Assembly: GCF_002215215.1 (NCBI RefSeq)
Contig: NZ_CP018632.1
Location: forward strand, 1,918,501 to 1,982,500
DNA: 64,000 bases
Origin: Granulosicoccus antarcticus IMCC3135
Lineage (GTDB): Bacteria; Pseudomonadota; Gammaproteobacteria; Granulosicoccales; Granulosicoccaceae
Direction of reading: 5' to 3'
This document shows positions 9,945 through 17,808 of this stretch, piece after piece (positions within the stretch are counted from its first letter, which is position 1; every line of letters starts with the position of its first letter). The translations under genes were made by a program, and so were the position numbers. Below the pieces are notes generated by a model, which ran no database searches, was not told the DNA's origin, and was given only the letters and a program-made list of their open reading frames with translations.

Positions 9945-12186
9945 GCAAAATACTATCATCTCGGGTGGAACTCCCGCTTTGATGCAAACCTTGAAATCCT
10001 CAAAAGGAGAGTTGCAGGCTGGCGGAGATACTCCAGAGAATGGAAGTTCTCTGTTTTCCAGTAATTTGAGCCAGGCACTAGAGCAGCTCACGAATACCAG
10101 CGCCTCGCCTTCACCGGGGCAGCGGGTGAATGAGCAATCGCAGGCGGCTGCTCTGGCAGAGTTGAAGGGGAGCGCGAACGCGCCAGGTACTGAACAGATC
10201 AACCCCGTAATTTCTGGGAGACTACCAAAAGGTACTGATCAGAGCATTCTGGCAGGGGGCGAGGTTGTAGTAAGTCCCAAGTTGAATGAGGTCGAGATGC
10301 TGGTGGAAGGTGTTTCAACAACGTTGAACGCGGAATCTGCTGTTGCAGAAAATGCAGAGAGTACTTTTGAGCCCGCTACACAAAACGCAGCGATTGAGCG
10401 CTACGTGCCTTTAAGCTCAGCGGTGGCGGCTGCTGATGGGACGACAGCCTTGCAGACTGAAGAAGCACAAGCGCTGAGGCTGAATGATACGTTGACACCA
10501 CCACCACCACCACCAGCTGCTGCTGCTGCAGGTGGTGGATCAACAACCTTGCAGAGGGAAGGCGCACAGGCGCCAAAGCTGAATAGTACATTAACGCCAT
10601 CAACGGTTGCAGTTGATGGTGGCATGACAACCGTGCAGGCGCAAACATCGCCGGAACTACCATTGAAAGGTACGGTAATACCCGCCGTACCTAAAGCAGT
10701 ACTGCCAGAAAATACTGTAGGAGCACCGAACAGCTCGATTGCGAGTAACCTGCCTGAAGAGCTTGCGGAGACTACCGGGCAAGCCATTTCGATTGCTCGG
10801 GCCGGACAATCGGACCCTGGTGCAGTTCCGTCCAAGACGGTTGTGGTTCCTGAGCTAACAGCGCCAGTCACGTCGATTCAAACCGACACGCGAGCCACTG
10901 CTCTGGATTTGCCGGTCAAGGAAGGATTGAAGGCGAAAGTTGACCATTTTGGAGGGCAGCAACCCGTTGCTCCTGCAATGCTGAAACCATCGGTTCAACA
11001 GAGCCCTGAAGCAACTTTACTGACAGCCTCAACGGGTAATGCGGGCACGGGAATATCGGGTGAAACTACCAATGCAGTACACGCACCGATAACTCCTGCA
11101 CTGGCAGCTCAGGTCGACAAGAATACGCTGTTACAACCTTCGCAGGCAAGCAACGGTGATGCAGTAAAGCCTCTTGTCACGAACAACGAAGGGGTGAAGC
11201 AAGCGGAGGTGTCAGTTCTACAGTTGCAACAGAATATTGAAGTTGCCAACAAGGAAGTGGTGAAAGTTGCGAGCACTCCGCTGCAAGGTACCGAGCTTGC
11301 AGCTGTCAAGTTGCCTCTATTGCAGCCGGTCGAGATGGTACAGACGGTTGCTTCACGATTGGCGGCCCACCGGCTGAATTCCAATAGCATCAATAGTGTG
11401 GCACACAGTGAGTTGCCTCAGTCTACGCTGCCCGTTAGTGCGGCAGATGGGCAGACTCTGATGGCTGCCCCAGATGCTAAGACGACGGTCCAGCAGCGCA
11501 TTGCTACAGCGGAAGCCTTGCTATCGAAAATGAGCGTAGATACCAATGATGCGGTGTTGAACAAGGCTGATGCAGATAATTCACTTGCGGCAATACCTGT
11601 CACTAATGTTGCCACTGTTACTGGCGTGCGTACGGATGCGATGTCGGCTCCAGTTACCCAGGCTCCATTCAATATCCCACTTGATTCTGCCGATGCTGAG
11701 TCAGCGCTGACGGGTAACGTCAAGTGGATGGCTAATGAAGGCGTCAAGAATGCATTCATGACAGTCACACCAAATGGCATGGGACCGATATCTGTAAAGA
11801 TTGGAATTGAAGGGGACCAGATGGAGGTTTCGATCACAGCAGCTCAGCACAACACCCGAGAGGCATTGGAGTCGATGTTGCCGCGTTTACGGGAACAGTT
11901 GGCAGTGCAGGGACATGAAAGTGTAAAGGTGGATGTATCAGACGGTAAGAGTGAGCAGTCACGATCCGGAAATGGCCAGACTTTTGCAGACTCGCGCGGT
12001 TCTGCAGGCTCAGGGTCTCAGGAAAATCAAAGTAACAGTAGTAACCATCAGGAAAAGACAGAGTATGGCCGTACGAGCGGATTGGACATGGTTCCAGATA
12101 GCTTCATGGCTGAAGACTTGCAACGTGTTGCAGCAAGAGTCACTGGCGAAAATCATGATCGCCCTGTGTTTGACGCCTATGTATAG
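9937..12186 (+). CDS. fliK: Flagellar hook-length control protein FliK
   Basis: Secreted molecular ruler that sets hook length and switches export specificity through FlhB. The 749 residues are on the long side for the family. The first 580 or so are low-complexity Ala/Thr/Gln/Val-rich sequence, as expected of the ruler part. The conserved Flg_hook domain is C-terminal (NGMGPISVKIGIEGDQMEVS around residues 610-630, then a helix and LREQLAVQGHESVKVDV). Residues about 165-250 contain three degenerate copies of a roughly 30-residue unit, with Pro6-Ala5-Gly3 between the first two. The start overlaps fliJ by eight bases. Confidence 0.92.
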   Translation: MPEQNTIISGGTPALMQTLKSSKGELQAGGDTPENGSSLFSSNLSQALEQLTNTSASPSPGQRVNEQSQAAALAELKGSANAPGTEQINPVISGRLPKGTDQSILAGGEVVVSPKLNEVEMLVEGVSTTLNAESAVAENAESTFEPATQNAAIERYVPLSSAVAAADGTTALQTEEAQALRLNDTLTPPPPPPAAAAAGGGSTTLQREGAQAPKLNSTLTPSTVAVDGGMTTVQAQTSPELPLKGTVIPAVPKAVLPENTVGAPNSSIASNLPEELAETTGQAISIARAGQSDPGAVPSKTVVVPELTAPVTSIQTDTRATALDLPVKEGLKAKVDHFGGQQPVAPAMLKPSVQQSPEATLLTASTGNAGTGISGETTNAVHAPITPALAAQVDKNTLLQPSQASNGDAVKPLVTNNEGVKQAEVSVLQLQQNIEVANKEVVKVASTPLQGTELAAVKLPLLQPVEMVQTVASRLAAHRLNSNSINSVAHSELPQSTLPVSAADGQTLMAAPDAKTTVQQRIATAEALLSKMSVDTNDAVLNKADADNSLAAIPVTNVATVTGVRTDAMSAPVTQAPFNIPLDSADAESALTGNVKWMANEGVKNAFMTVTPNGMGPISVKIGIEGDQMEVSITAAQHNTREALESMLPRLREQLAVQGHESVKVDVSDGKSEQSRSGNGQTFADSRGSAGSGSQENQSNSSNHQEKTEYGRTSGLDMVPDSFMAEDLQRVAARVTGENHDRPVFDAYV
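10420..10690 (+). repeat. Degenerate tandem repeats and triplet tracts in fliK
   Basis: Three diverged copies of a unit reading roughly A-x-G-x-T-T-x-Q-x-x-x-x-Q-x-x-x-L-N-x-T-L-T-P. Six CCA triplets (10498-10515) are followed by four GCT triplets. All keep the reading frame, so copy-number change would alter ruler length without breaking fliK. Confidence 0.65.
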
Positions 12187-12198
12187 AGGGGAGTTTGT

Positions 12199-12663
12199 AT
12201 GAATAAAATGATCATGATCGGTGGTGGGGCGCTTTTACTGGTTGGTGCCAGTGTAGGTGGTTCTCTATTTCTGACAGGGGCATTTGACAAGGAGCCCGTT
12301 GTAGCGGCTGCAGCTGAAGCGGCAGTGGAAGAGCCATTGCCTGAAGAAATTCTGTATCACAATGTGCAACCCGAGTTTGTCGTGAACTTTCAGGGCAAGA
12401 CCCGAATGAAATTCATGATGATAGAAATGGTGGTTGCAACCCATGATGAGAAGGTGCTGACGGTCCTGGATGATCACGATCCTGAGCTGCGTAACACTTT
12501 GTTATTGCTGCTTTCGCAACAGGATAGTGAAGTACTGAAAACCGTAGAGGGTAAAAAGGCATTACAGACAAGTGCAGTAGAAAGTATCGATGAAGTCGTT
12601 AGCAAGTACTACCGTAGCGACCGAATACTCGATGTTCTTATCACGCGATTGGTAATGCAATAG
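12199..12663 (+). CDS. fliL: Flagellar basal body-associated protein FliL
   Basis: Single-pass inner-membrane protein that surrounds the stator and supports torque. The 154 residues contain an N-terminal membrane helix (about 5-27), an acidic linker (VEEPLPEEI) and the periplasmic FliL domain, ending in VLITRLVMQ, which resembles the usual FliL C-terminus. A GGGGAG ribosome-binding site precedes the ATG. It lies between fliK and fliM as usual. Confidence 0.92.
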   Translation: MNKMIMIGGGALLLVGASVGGSLFLTGAFDKEPVVAAAAEAAVEEPLPEEILYHNVQPEFVVNFQGKTRMKFMMIEMVVATHDEKVLTVLDDHDPELRNTLLLLLSQQDSEVLKTVEGKKALQTSAVESIDEVVSKYYRSDRILDVLITRLVMQ

Positions 12664-12717
12664 ACCCTTGGTTTAATCGCTCAAGTTCGAGTGACGAATC
12701 CGACTGGTGAGATAAAC

Positions 12718-13611
12718 ATGGAACAAGAAAATAAAAAGGAAGCGTCGTCGTATGACTTCGTACATCCCGGACACAAACTCAACAAGCAATGGCCTGTACT
12801 GGATCTGGTCAATGCACGTATCGCAACAGCATTTGGTACCTCTTTAGGTGATCGTCTACAGATACCGTTGATTGGCCAGGCGGTGCAAACCACACGCAGC
12901 AAGTACATGGACAGTGTTCGCTCCATTGGGCCAACAGGGATTGTCCATGAATTATCACTAAGCCCTCTGGAGGGTGTCATATGGTTCTGCATGGATACCA
13001 GTGTAGTATCTGCGTTGGTAGATAGCTACTTCGGTGGTAAGGCAGAAGTAATACCACTCGAAAAGCCGCGTGAACTATCACGAACCGAAAAGCGCGTTAT
13101 GCAACACATTGTTGATGCAGTGCTTGCCGCCATGACGGATGGTTGGTCAATGGTTCTGAAGGGAAACGCTGCACTGGTCCGACCGATAGATGTCGGCCGA
13201 TTGAACAATGCACCACTTGAGCAGGTCATGGTGACCAGCGACTTGAAGCTGCAGCTGGGTGAGCTGGAGCTACCGTGTCAACTGGTCTACCAGTTCGAGA
13301 CACTCAAGCCTTTGAGCGAGCAGCTTGAACATGAACCTACAACGACCTCCAAGCAAGATCACGCTTTCAGTGAGGCTTTACGCACAGAGCTGATGCGCTG
13401 TGAGCTTGATATTCGCGGAGTGCTATCGGAGTCGCGGATAACGTTGGGTAAACTGCTCGAGTTGAAGGCAGGTGATTTCATACCCCTTCGTGACGTGCAA
13501 ACAGTGTCTTTCAAGACACAGCAAATGCCATTGTTTGATGCCCGTGTTGGCAGCAGTAATGGACGTGTTTCAGCCAGCTTGTCTCGCTGGCATCTACCTA
13601 ACGGTCATTAA
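12718..13611 (+). CDS. fliM: Flagellar motor switch protein FliM lacking the CheY-binding peptide
   Basis: Middle C-ring protein. The 297 residues (about 330 is usual) include the middle CheC-like domain (PLEGVIWFCMDTSV...SYFGG) and the C-terminal FliN-like SpoA domain. The N-terminus is MEQENKKEASSYDFVHPG. The motif L-S-Q-x-E-I-D-A-L-L, which binds phosphorylated CheY in other FliM proteins, is absent. It cannot be hidden by a wrong start, because the fliL TAG stop lies in the same frame 54 bases upstream and the bases between do not encode it. ATG is preferred over a GTG nine codons earlier because GGTGAG precedes it. The SpoA domain seems intact. Confidence 0.93.
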   Translation: MEQENKKEASSYDFVHPGHKLNKQWPVLDLVNARIATAFGTSLGDRLQIPLIGQAVQTTRSKYMDSVRSIGPTGIVHELSLSPLEGVIWFCMDTSVVSALVDSYFGGKAEVIPLEKPRELSRTEKRVMQHIVDAVLAAMTDGWSMVLKGNAALVRPIDVGRLNNAPLEQVMVTSDLKLQLGELELPCQLVYQFETLKPLSEQLEHEPTTTSKQDHAFSEALRTELMRCELDIRGVLSESRITLGKLLELKAGDFIPLRDVQTVSFKTQQMPLFDARVGSSNGRVSASLSRWHLPNGH

Positions 13612-13614
13612 GTC

Positions 13615-14106
13615 ATGTCTGAAGACAATACAGCACGCGATATGCCTGAAGCCGAAGATACTACTGCGGCAGATGCCGCAGCACCAGATGCGGAAAATTT
13701 CACGGATGTGGATCCTGCTGCGAATGCCGGAGCACCCGAAGCAGAGGGAGCGGGCGCTCCTGCTGCAACAGGCGAGGAGTCGGTACGGTCGGTAGAAAGG
13801 CCTGATCTTGGCAATGGTCCGGAAGCAGACTTGCAGGATCGTCCTACCGCCGATATCGCCATGATTCTGGATATTCCGGTGACGTTGTCGATGGAAATCG
13901 GACAGACGCGTATCTCGATCAATGAATTGCTGAAGCTCAGTAAGGATTCTGTCATCGAATTGCAGCGTATGGCAGATGAACCCATGGATGTACTGGTTAA
14001 CGGCACGTTGGTTGCACATGGAGAAGCGGTGGTAGTCGGAGACCGTTTTGGTATTCGGCTAACCGATGTCATCAGCCCGCAAGAACGTTTACGCAAGTTT
14101 GGCTGA
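13615..14106 (+). CDS. fliN: Flagellar motor switch protein FliN with acidic N-terminal extension
   Basis: Lower C-ring protein. The C-terminal 80 residues form a standard SpoA/FliN domain (ILDIPVTLSMEIGQTRISI ... GEAVVVGDRFGIRLTDVI). The first 80 residues are an Ala/Asp/Glu-rich, probably disordered extension, making the protein 163 residues, near the upper end for FliN. No CheY-binding motif is seen in the extension either. The gene starts three bases after fliM. Confidence 0.95.
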   Translation: MSEDNTARDMPEAEDTTAADAAAPDAENFTDVDPAANAGAPEAEGAGAPAATGEESVRSVERPDLGNGPEADLQDRPTADIAMILDIPVTLSMEIGQTRISINELLKLSKDSVIELQRMADEPMDVLVNGTLVAHGEAVVVGDRFGIRLTDVISPQERLRKFG

Positions 14107-14153
14107 AGCCGTTGTCTCGTAGAGGGACCGTGATGTTGGCCACCATTTTGCCC

Positions 14154-14170
14154 CCTGGCTAGTTGCCAGG
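14154..14170 (+). other. Small hairpin between fliN and fliO
   Basis: CCTGGC and GCCAGG pair around TAGTT. No T-run follows. It lies in the 116-base gap between fliN and fliO and may slow or process the transcript. Confidence 0.4.
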
Positions 14171-14222
14171 ATGTAGTAAGCCTGCCTGCTAGAGCGACAG
14201 GTAAATACACAAGGAGAAGTAC

Positions 14223-14645
14223 ATGTTCCGTCTTGTTACGGCGCGTATTGCGCTGATCGGTGCGGGCTGGTTCTGTGACTCGGCGTTTGCAGCGGAGACT
14301 GGTAACGTGGTCATATCGCCGCTAGCTACTCTGGGAAAACTGGCTATTGCGCTGATACTGGTATTGCTGGTGTTCTGGGTATTTGCACGCGTCATGCGGC
14401 AGTTGCAGGGAGCCAGGGGTGTCATTCACAGTGGTCTTAAAGTCGTCGGAGCTCTATCGCTGGGGCAGCGAGAACGTGTGGTGGTGGTACAGGCTGGCGA
14501 TGCTCAGTTAGTGCTCGGTGTTACGGCTACCCAGATAAACACCCTGCATGTACTGACAACTCCTCTGAGTAATAATGGCACTGCAGAGATAGGGGATTTT
14601 CGACAAAAGCTCAGTGCTGCACTGAAACGGCAGGTTGCCGACTGA
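14223..14645 (+). CDS. fliO: Flagellar export gate assembly protein FliO
   Basis: Membrane scaffold that helps the FliP ring assemble. The 140 residues have an N-terminal hydrophobic, signal-like segment, then the main membrane helix (LAIALILVLLVFWVFARVM, about 39-57) and a cytoplasmic FliO domain (LKVVGALSLGQRERVVVVQ). AAGGAG lies before the ATG. The TGA stop overlaps the fliP ATG by one base. Confidence 0.9.
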   Translation: MFRLVTARIALIGAGWFCDSAFAAETGNVVISPLATLGKLAIALILVLLVFWVFARVMRQLQGARGVIHSGLKVVGALSLGQRERVVVVQAGDAQLVLGVTATQINTLHVLTTPLSNNGTAEIGDFRQKLSAALKRQVAD

Positions 14646-15451
14646 TGAAAGTCACTGAGAAATCGGGACGGACTGTCCGCACTCACTCGATCAGCCGCGC
14701 AAAGTTCTCCTGCCTCCTTGCGGGTGGATTGCTCGCTGTGCTTTTGCTCCCCTTGCCAGCCTATTCACAATCGGGTTTGCCCGGGATCGTGCTCGATTCG
14801 ACCGAGGGCGGTGGACAGACCTGGAGTTTGAATATCCAGGCACTGATCCTCATGACAACGCTGGCGCTGCTGCCAACGATATTGTTATTGATGACGTCTT
14901 TCACACGCATCACCATTGTGCTGGGGATACTACGTACCGCCATGGGCACGCCGACAACCCCTTCCAATCAGGTTCTTATTGGCCTGGCGTTGTTTCTTAC
15001 ACTGTTTGTCATGCGTCCTGTGTTTGAGGAAGTGCATGAAACGGCGGTCAAGCCATTCATGGCGGAACAAATCAGTGCTGAGACTGCTATTCAAGTGGCG
15101 GCCGAGCCTTTTAGAAAATTCATGACTCAGCAAACCCGTGATAACGATCTGCAGCTTTTTCTCAACATATCCAACTCACCGCCACCGGCGGGTGTGGATG
15201 ATATTTCCTACTGGGTGCTGTTACCGGCTTTTGTCACTAGTGAGTTGAAAACTGCTTTTCAGATAGGTTTTCTCTTTTTCATACCGTTCCTGATTATCGA
15301 TTTGGTCGTGGCAAGTGTGCTCATGTCCATGGGTATGATGATGCTGTCGCCATTGATCATTTCGCTGCCATTCAAATTGATGCTATTCGTGCTTGTGGAC
15401 GGGTGGAATCTGGTATTGGGAACACTGGCTGGAAGTTTTTTTATCTCATGA
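14645..15451 (+). CDS. fliP: Flagellar export gate protein FliP
   Basis: Core of the type III export pore in the inner membrane. The 268 residues begin with a cleavable signal sequence (LLAVLLLPLPAYSQ, a known feature of FliP) followed by membrane helices with the FliP signatures FTRITIVLGILRTAMG and VLMSMGMMMLSP. The stop overlaps the fliQ start (ATGA), giving tight coupling in fliOPQR. Confidence 0.97.
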   Translation: MKVTEKSGRTVRTHSISRAKFSCLLAGGLLAVLLLPLPAYSQSGLPGIVLDSTEGGGQTWSLNIQALILMTTLALLPTILLLMTSFTRITIVLGILRTAMGTPTTPSNQVLIGLALFLTLFVMRPVFEEVHETAVKPFMAEQISAETAIQVAAEPFRKFMTQQTRDNDLQLFLNISNSPPPAGVDDISYWVLLPAFVTSELKTAFQIGFLFFIPFLIIDLVVASVLMSMGMMMLSPLIISLPFKLMLFVLVDGWNLVLGTLAGSFFIS

Positions 15452-15723
15452 CACCTGATATGGTTATTGATCTGGGGCGGGGAGCCTTGACGGTGACCGT
15501 GATGCTCAGTGCTCCCTTGTTGCTGGCAGCTCTGTTGACAGGTTTGGTTGTGGGGCTTTTTCAGGCCGCAACTCAGATCAATGAACAGACCTTGAGTTTC
15601 ATCCCCAAGCTCTTGTCCATGGTTATCGTGCTGATCGCAACGGGTCCGTGGCTGTTACAGACGATTCTTGACTATACCTCAGAGCTTATTGTTGAGACAG
15701 TTCCCCGAGTGTTGGGTGGCTGA
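15448..15723 (+). CDS. fliQ: Flagellar export gate protein FliQ
   Basis: Small two-helix pore subunit of 91 residues, normal length. The start MTPDMVIDLGRGALTV overlaps the fliP stop as ATGA. Characteristic segments are LVVGLFQAATQINEQTLSFIP (positions about 36-56) and a second helix MVIVLIATGPWLLQ. An upstream in-frame start within fliP would add 15 residues that do not resemble FliQ. Confidence 0.96.
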   Translation: MTPDMVIDLGRGALTVTVMLSAPLLLAALLTGLVVGLFQAATQINEQTLSFIPKLLSMVIVLIATGPWLLQTILDYTSELIVETVPRVLGG

Positions 15724-16502
15724 TGTCGGCCCTGAGCTTTTCCGCAGAACAGATCAACAGCTATGTGGGGTTGATCATATGGCCGCTAATTCGAATAGCC
15801 GGTGCGATGTCCATTTTGCCGGTGCTTGGTGGTGGTGAAGTTCCAGTACGCGTAAGGGTCGGGCTTGCTTTTATATTGACCATTGTCGTGGTGCCTTCAC
15901 TAGGCCCGATGCCGCAGGTTGATCCTCTGTCGGTTGACAGTATTGTGATCTCGGCCCAACAACTACTGATAGGGGTTGCGATGGGGCTGGTGGTGTTGAT
16001 TGTTTTCAACGCTGTGACGATGGCAGGGGAGACCATTGCCGTCACGATGGGGTTGGGGTTTGCGATGCTGAACGATCCGCAGAATGGTAGTCAGGTACCG
16101 ACAGTCAGTCAATTCTATGTGATCATGGCAACTTTATTGTTTCTGTCGTTGGACGGTCATCATTCCATAATAATGTTGATAAATGGCAGTTTCACCGTAC
16201 TGCCGATAGGGCAGTCTCTGGGTGAAGGTGCGTTATGGTTGCTCGTCTCATGGGCCGCCATCATCTTCAAGGGGGCGTTGTCTATTGCTCTGCCCGCACT
16301 GACAGCCATGCTGACAACCAACCTGGTCATGGGGGTCATTACTCGAGCGGCACCTCAACTTAACCTGTTTTCGGTCGGATTTCCAATCACGATGACCGTC
16401 GGGTTTCTGTCGATTCTTCTGACATTGCCGACGTTTCAGGCGGCTTTCGAGTCTTTACTGCGCATGTCGCAGTTAACCATAGTCGAATTTTTGAGGAGCT
16501 AA
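15723..16502 (+). CDS. fliR: Flagellar export gate protein FliR
   Basis: Integral membrane component of the export pore. The 259 residues form about six hydrophobic helices; the segments ALPALTAMLTTNLVMGVITR and APQLNLFSVGFPI are typical of FliR. The ATG overlaps the fliQ TGA. flhB follows after four bases. Confidence 0.96.
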   Translation: MSALSFSAEQINSYVGLIIWPLIRIAGAMSILPVLGGGEVPVRVRVGLAFILTIVVVPSLGPMPQVDPLSVDSIVISAQQLLIGVAMGLVVLIVFNAVTMAGETIAVTMGLGFAMLNDPQNGSQVPTVSQFYVIMATLLFLSLDGHHSIIMLINGSFTVLPIGQSLGEGALWLLVSWAAIIFKGALSIALPALTAMLTTNLVMGVITRAAPQLNLFSVGFPITMTVGFLSILLTLPTFQAAFESLLRMSQLTIVEFLRS

Positions 16503-16506
16503 GGCG

Positions 16507-17646
16507 GTGGCCGGACAACAGGATAGCGGACAGGATCGCACAGAAGACGCGAGTCCGAAACGTCTGGCCGATGCGCGTAAAAAGGGAGATGTTCCTCGAT
16601 CGAAGGAACTCAATACGGTACTGATGCTACTGGCTTCATTGATTGGATTTGCCATTCTTGGCAGCAATGGTGTCAATGCCTACAAGGAGATGGCGAGTAA
16701 TCAATGGAAGATCGATCGTGAACGATTGTTTTCCGATCAGGTTATTCTGAATGGCCTGCATACGCCATTCGTAGAGGCTTTGTGGATCTCCGGTCCGTTC
16801 CTTGTGCTGATGTTTCTGGCAGTTTTTATCGGTCCGTTGTGCATGGGCGGCTGGGTATTTGCGGCCTCTTCGCTGAAGGTTGATCCCAGCAAGATGAATC
16901 CGCTCACTGGATTGAAGCGAATGGTTGGTATACAGGGCCTGGCCGAGTTGCTGAAAGCGCTGCTGAAGGTCATCTTGCTGGGCGGGATTTCTGTATTGCT
17001 TTTCAGGGCGAATGTAGATGATTTTCTCAGCCTGGGTCGTTTGCCTCTGGAGCAGGCTATCAACAAATGTTTCGGAATCATCTTTTCGATCATTTTGATA
17101 CTTGTGCTTTCCTTGAGCCTGGTGGCTCTGATTGATGTGCCGTATCAAAAATGGCAACACGCCAAGAAGTTACGTATGACGATGCAGGAAGTGCGTGATG
17201 AGAGCAAGGAGCAGTCGGGTAACCCCGAGGTAAAGGCGAAAGTACGCCAGATGCAATACGCCATGGCAAACAAGAGCATGCTGGCGGATGTGCCAGATGC
17301 TGACGTCATCATTGTTAATCCGACACACTTTTCGATTGCACTCAAGTACAGCGAAGACTCGGTAGCCCCTGTGGTCGTGGCGAAGGGCGTGGACCATATG
17401 GCTCTGAAAATCCGGGAAATCGGAAAAGAGGCCAATGTGTCCATTTTTAGTGCACCACCATTGGCCCGTGCGCTGTATCGCAACAGCGAAGTGGGTGAAA
17501 CCATTCCATCTGAATTATATCTTGCGGTCGCACAGGTATTGGCCTACGTGCTGCAGGTAAAACAAATGAGTTTCCCTGAACAGCGACGATTGGTACCACC
17601 CACTGATTTGCCGGTACCTGAATCGATGCAGGATAAGAAACGCTAG
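16507..17646 (+). CDS. flhB: Flagellar export switch protein FlhB
   Basis: Inner-membrane protein that changes export specificity from rod/hook to filament proteins after self-cleavage. The 379 residues start with GTG after GAGGAG. The N-terminus has the usual charged lead (DRTEDASPKRLADARKKG), then four membrane helices, and the cytoplasmic domain carries the autocleavage motif NPTH (about 271-274) in IIVNPTHFSIALKY. FliK, which acts on this domain, is encoded upstream. Confidence 0.97.
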   Translation: MAGQQDSGQDRTEDASPKRLADARKKGDVPRSKELNTVLMLLASLIGFAILGSNGVNAYKEMASNQWKIDRERLFSDQVILNGLHTPFVEALWISGPFLVLMFLAVFIGPLCMGGWVFAASSLKVDPSKMNPLTGLKRMVGIQGLAELLKALLKVILLGGISVLLFRANVDDFLSLGRLPLEQAINKCFGIIFSIILILVLSLSLVALIDVPYQKWQHAKKLRMTMQEVRDESKEQSGNPEVKAKVRQMQYAMANKSMLADVPDADVIIVNPTHFSIALKYSEDSVAPVVVAKGVDHMALKIREIGKEANVSIFSAPPLARALYRNSEVGETIPSELYLAVAQVLAYVLQVKQMSFPEQRRLVPPTDLPVPESMQDKKR

Positions 17647-17808
17647 TTCGGAATGTACATGAGTGTGAAGTCCTACCGTACTTACCACCTGTTCGGTAGT
17701 GCTCTGGAATGGAATCAGCCTCGAACAAAACTTGACGTACCGAATAGACCAGATAGACCAGTTACCGTTGATTCGGGCCGTTGTCATATGAATAGGTTGG
17801 GGTGATTT

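Noticed and set aside
10376-10871. Minus-strand frames inside fliK
   Set aside because: Their open length follows from the triplet repeats in fliK; fliK itself has the conserved C-terminal domain and position.
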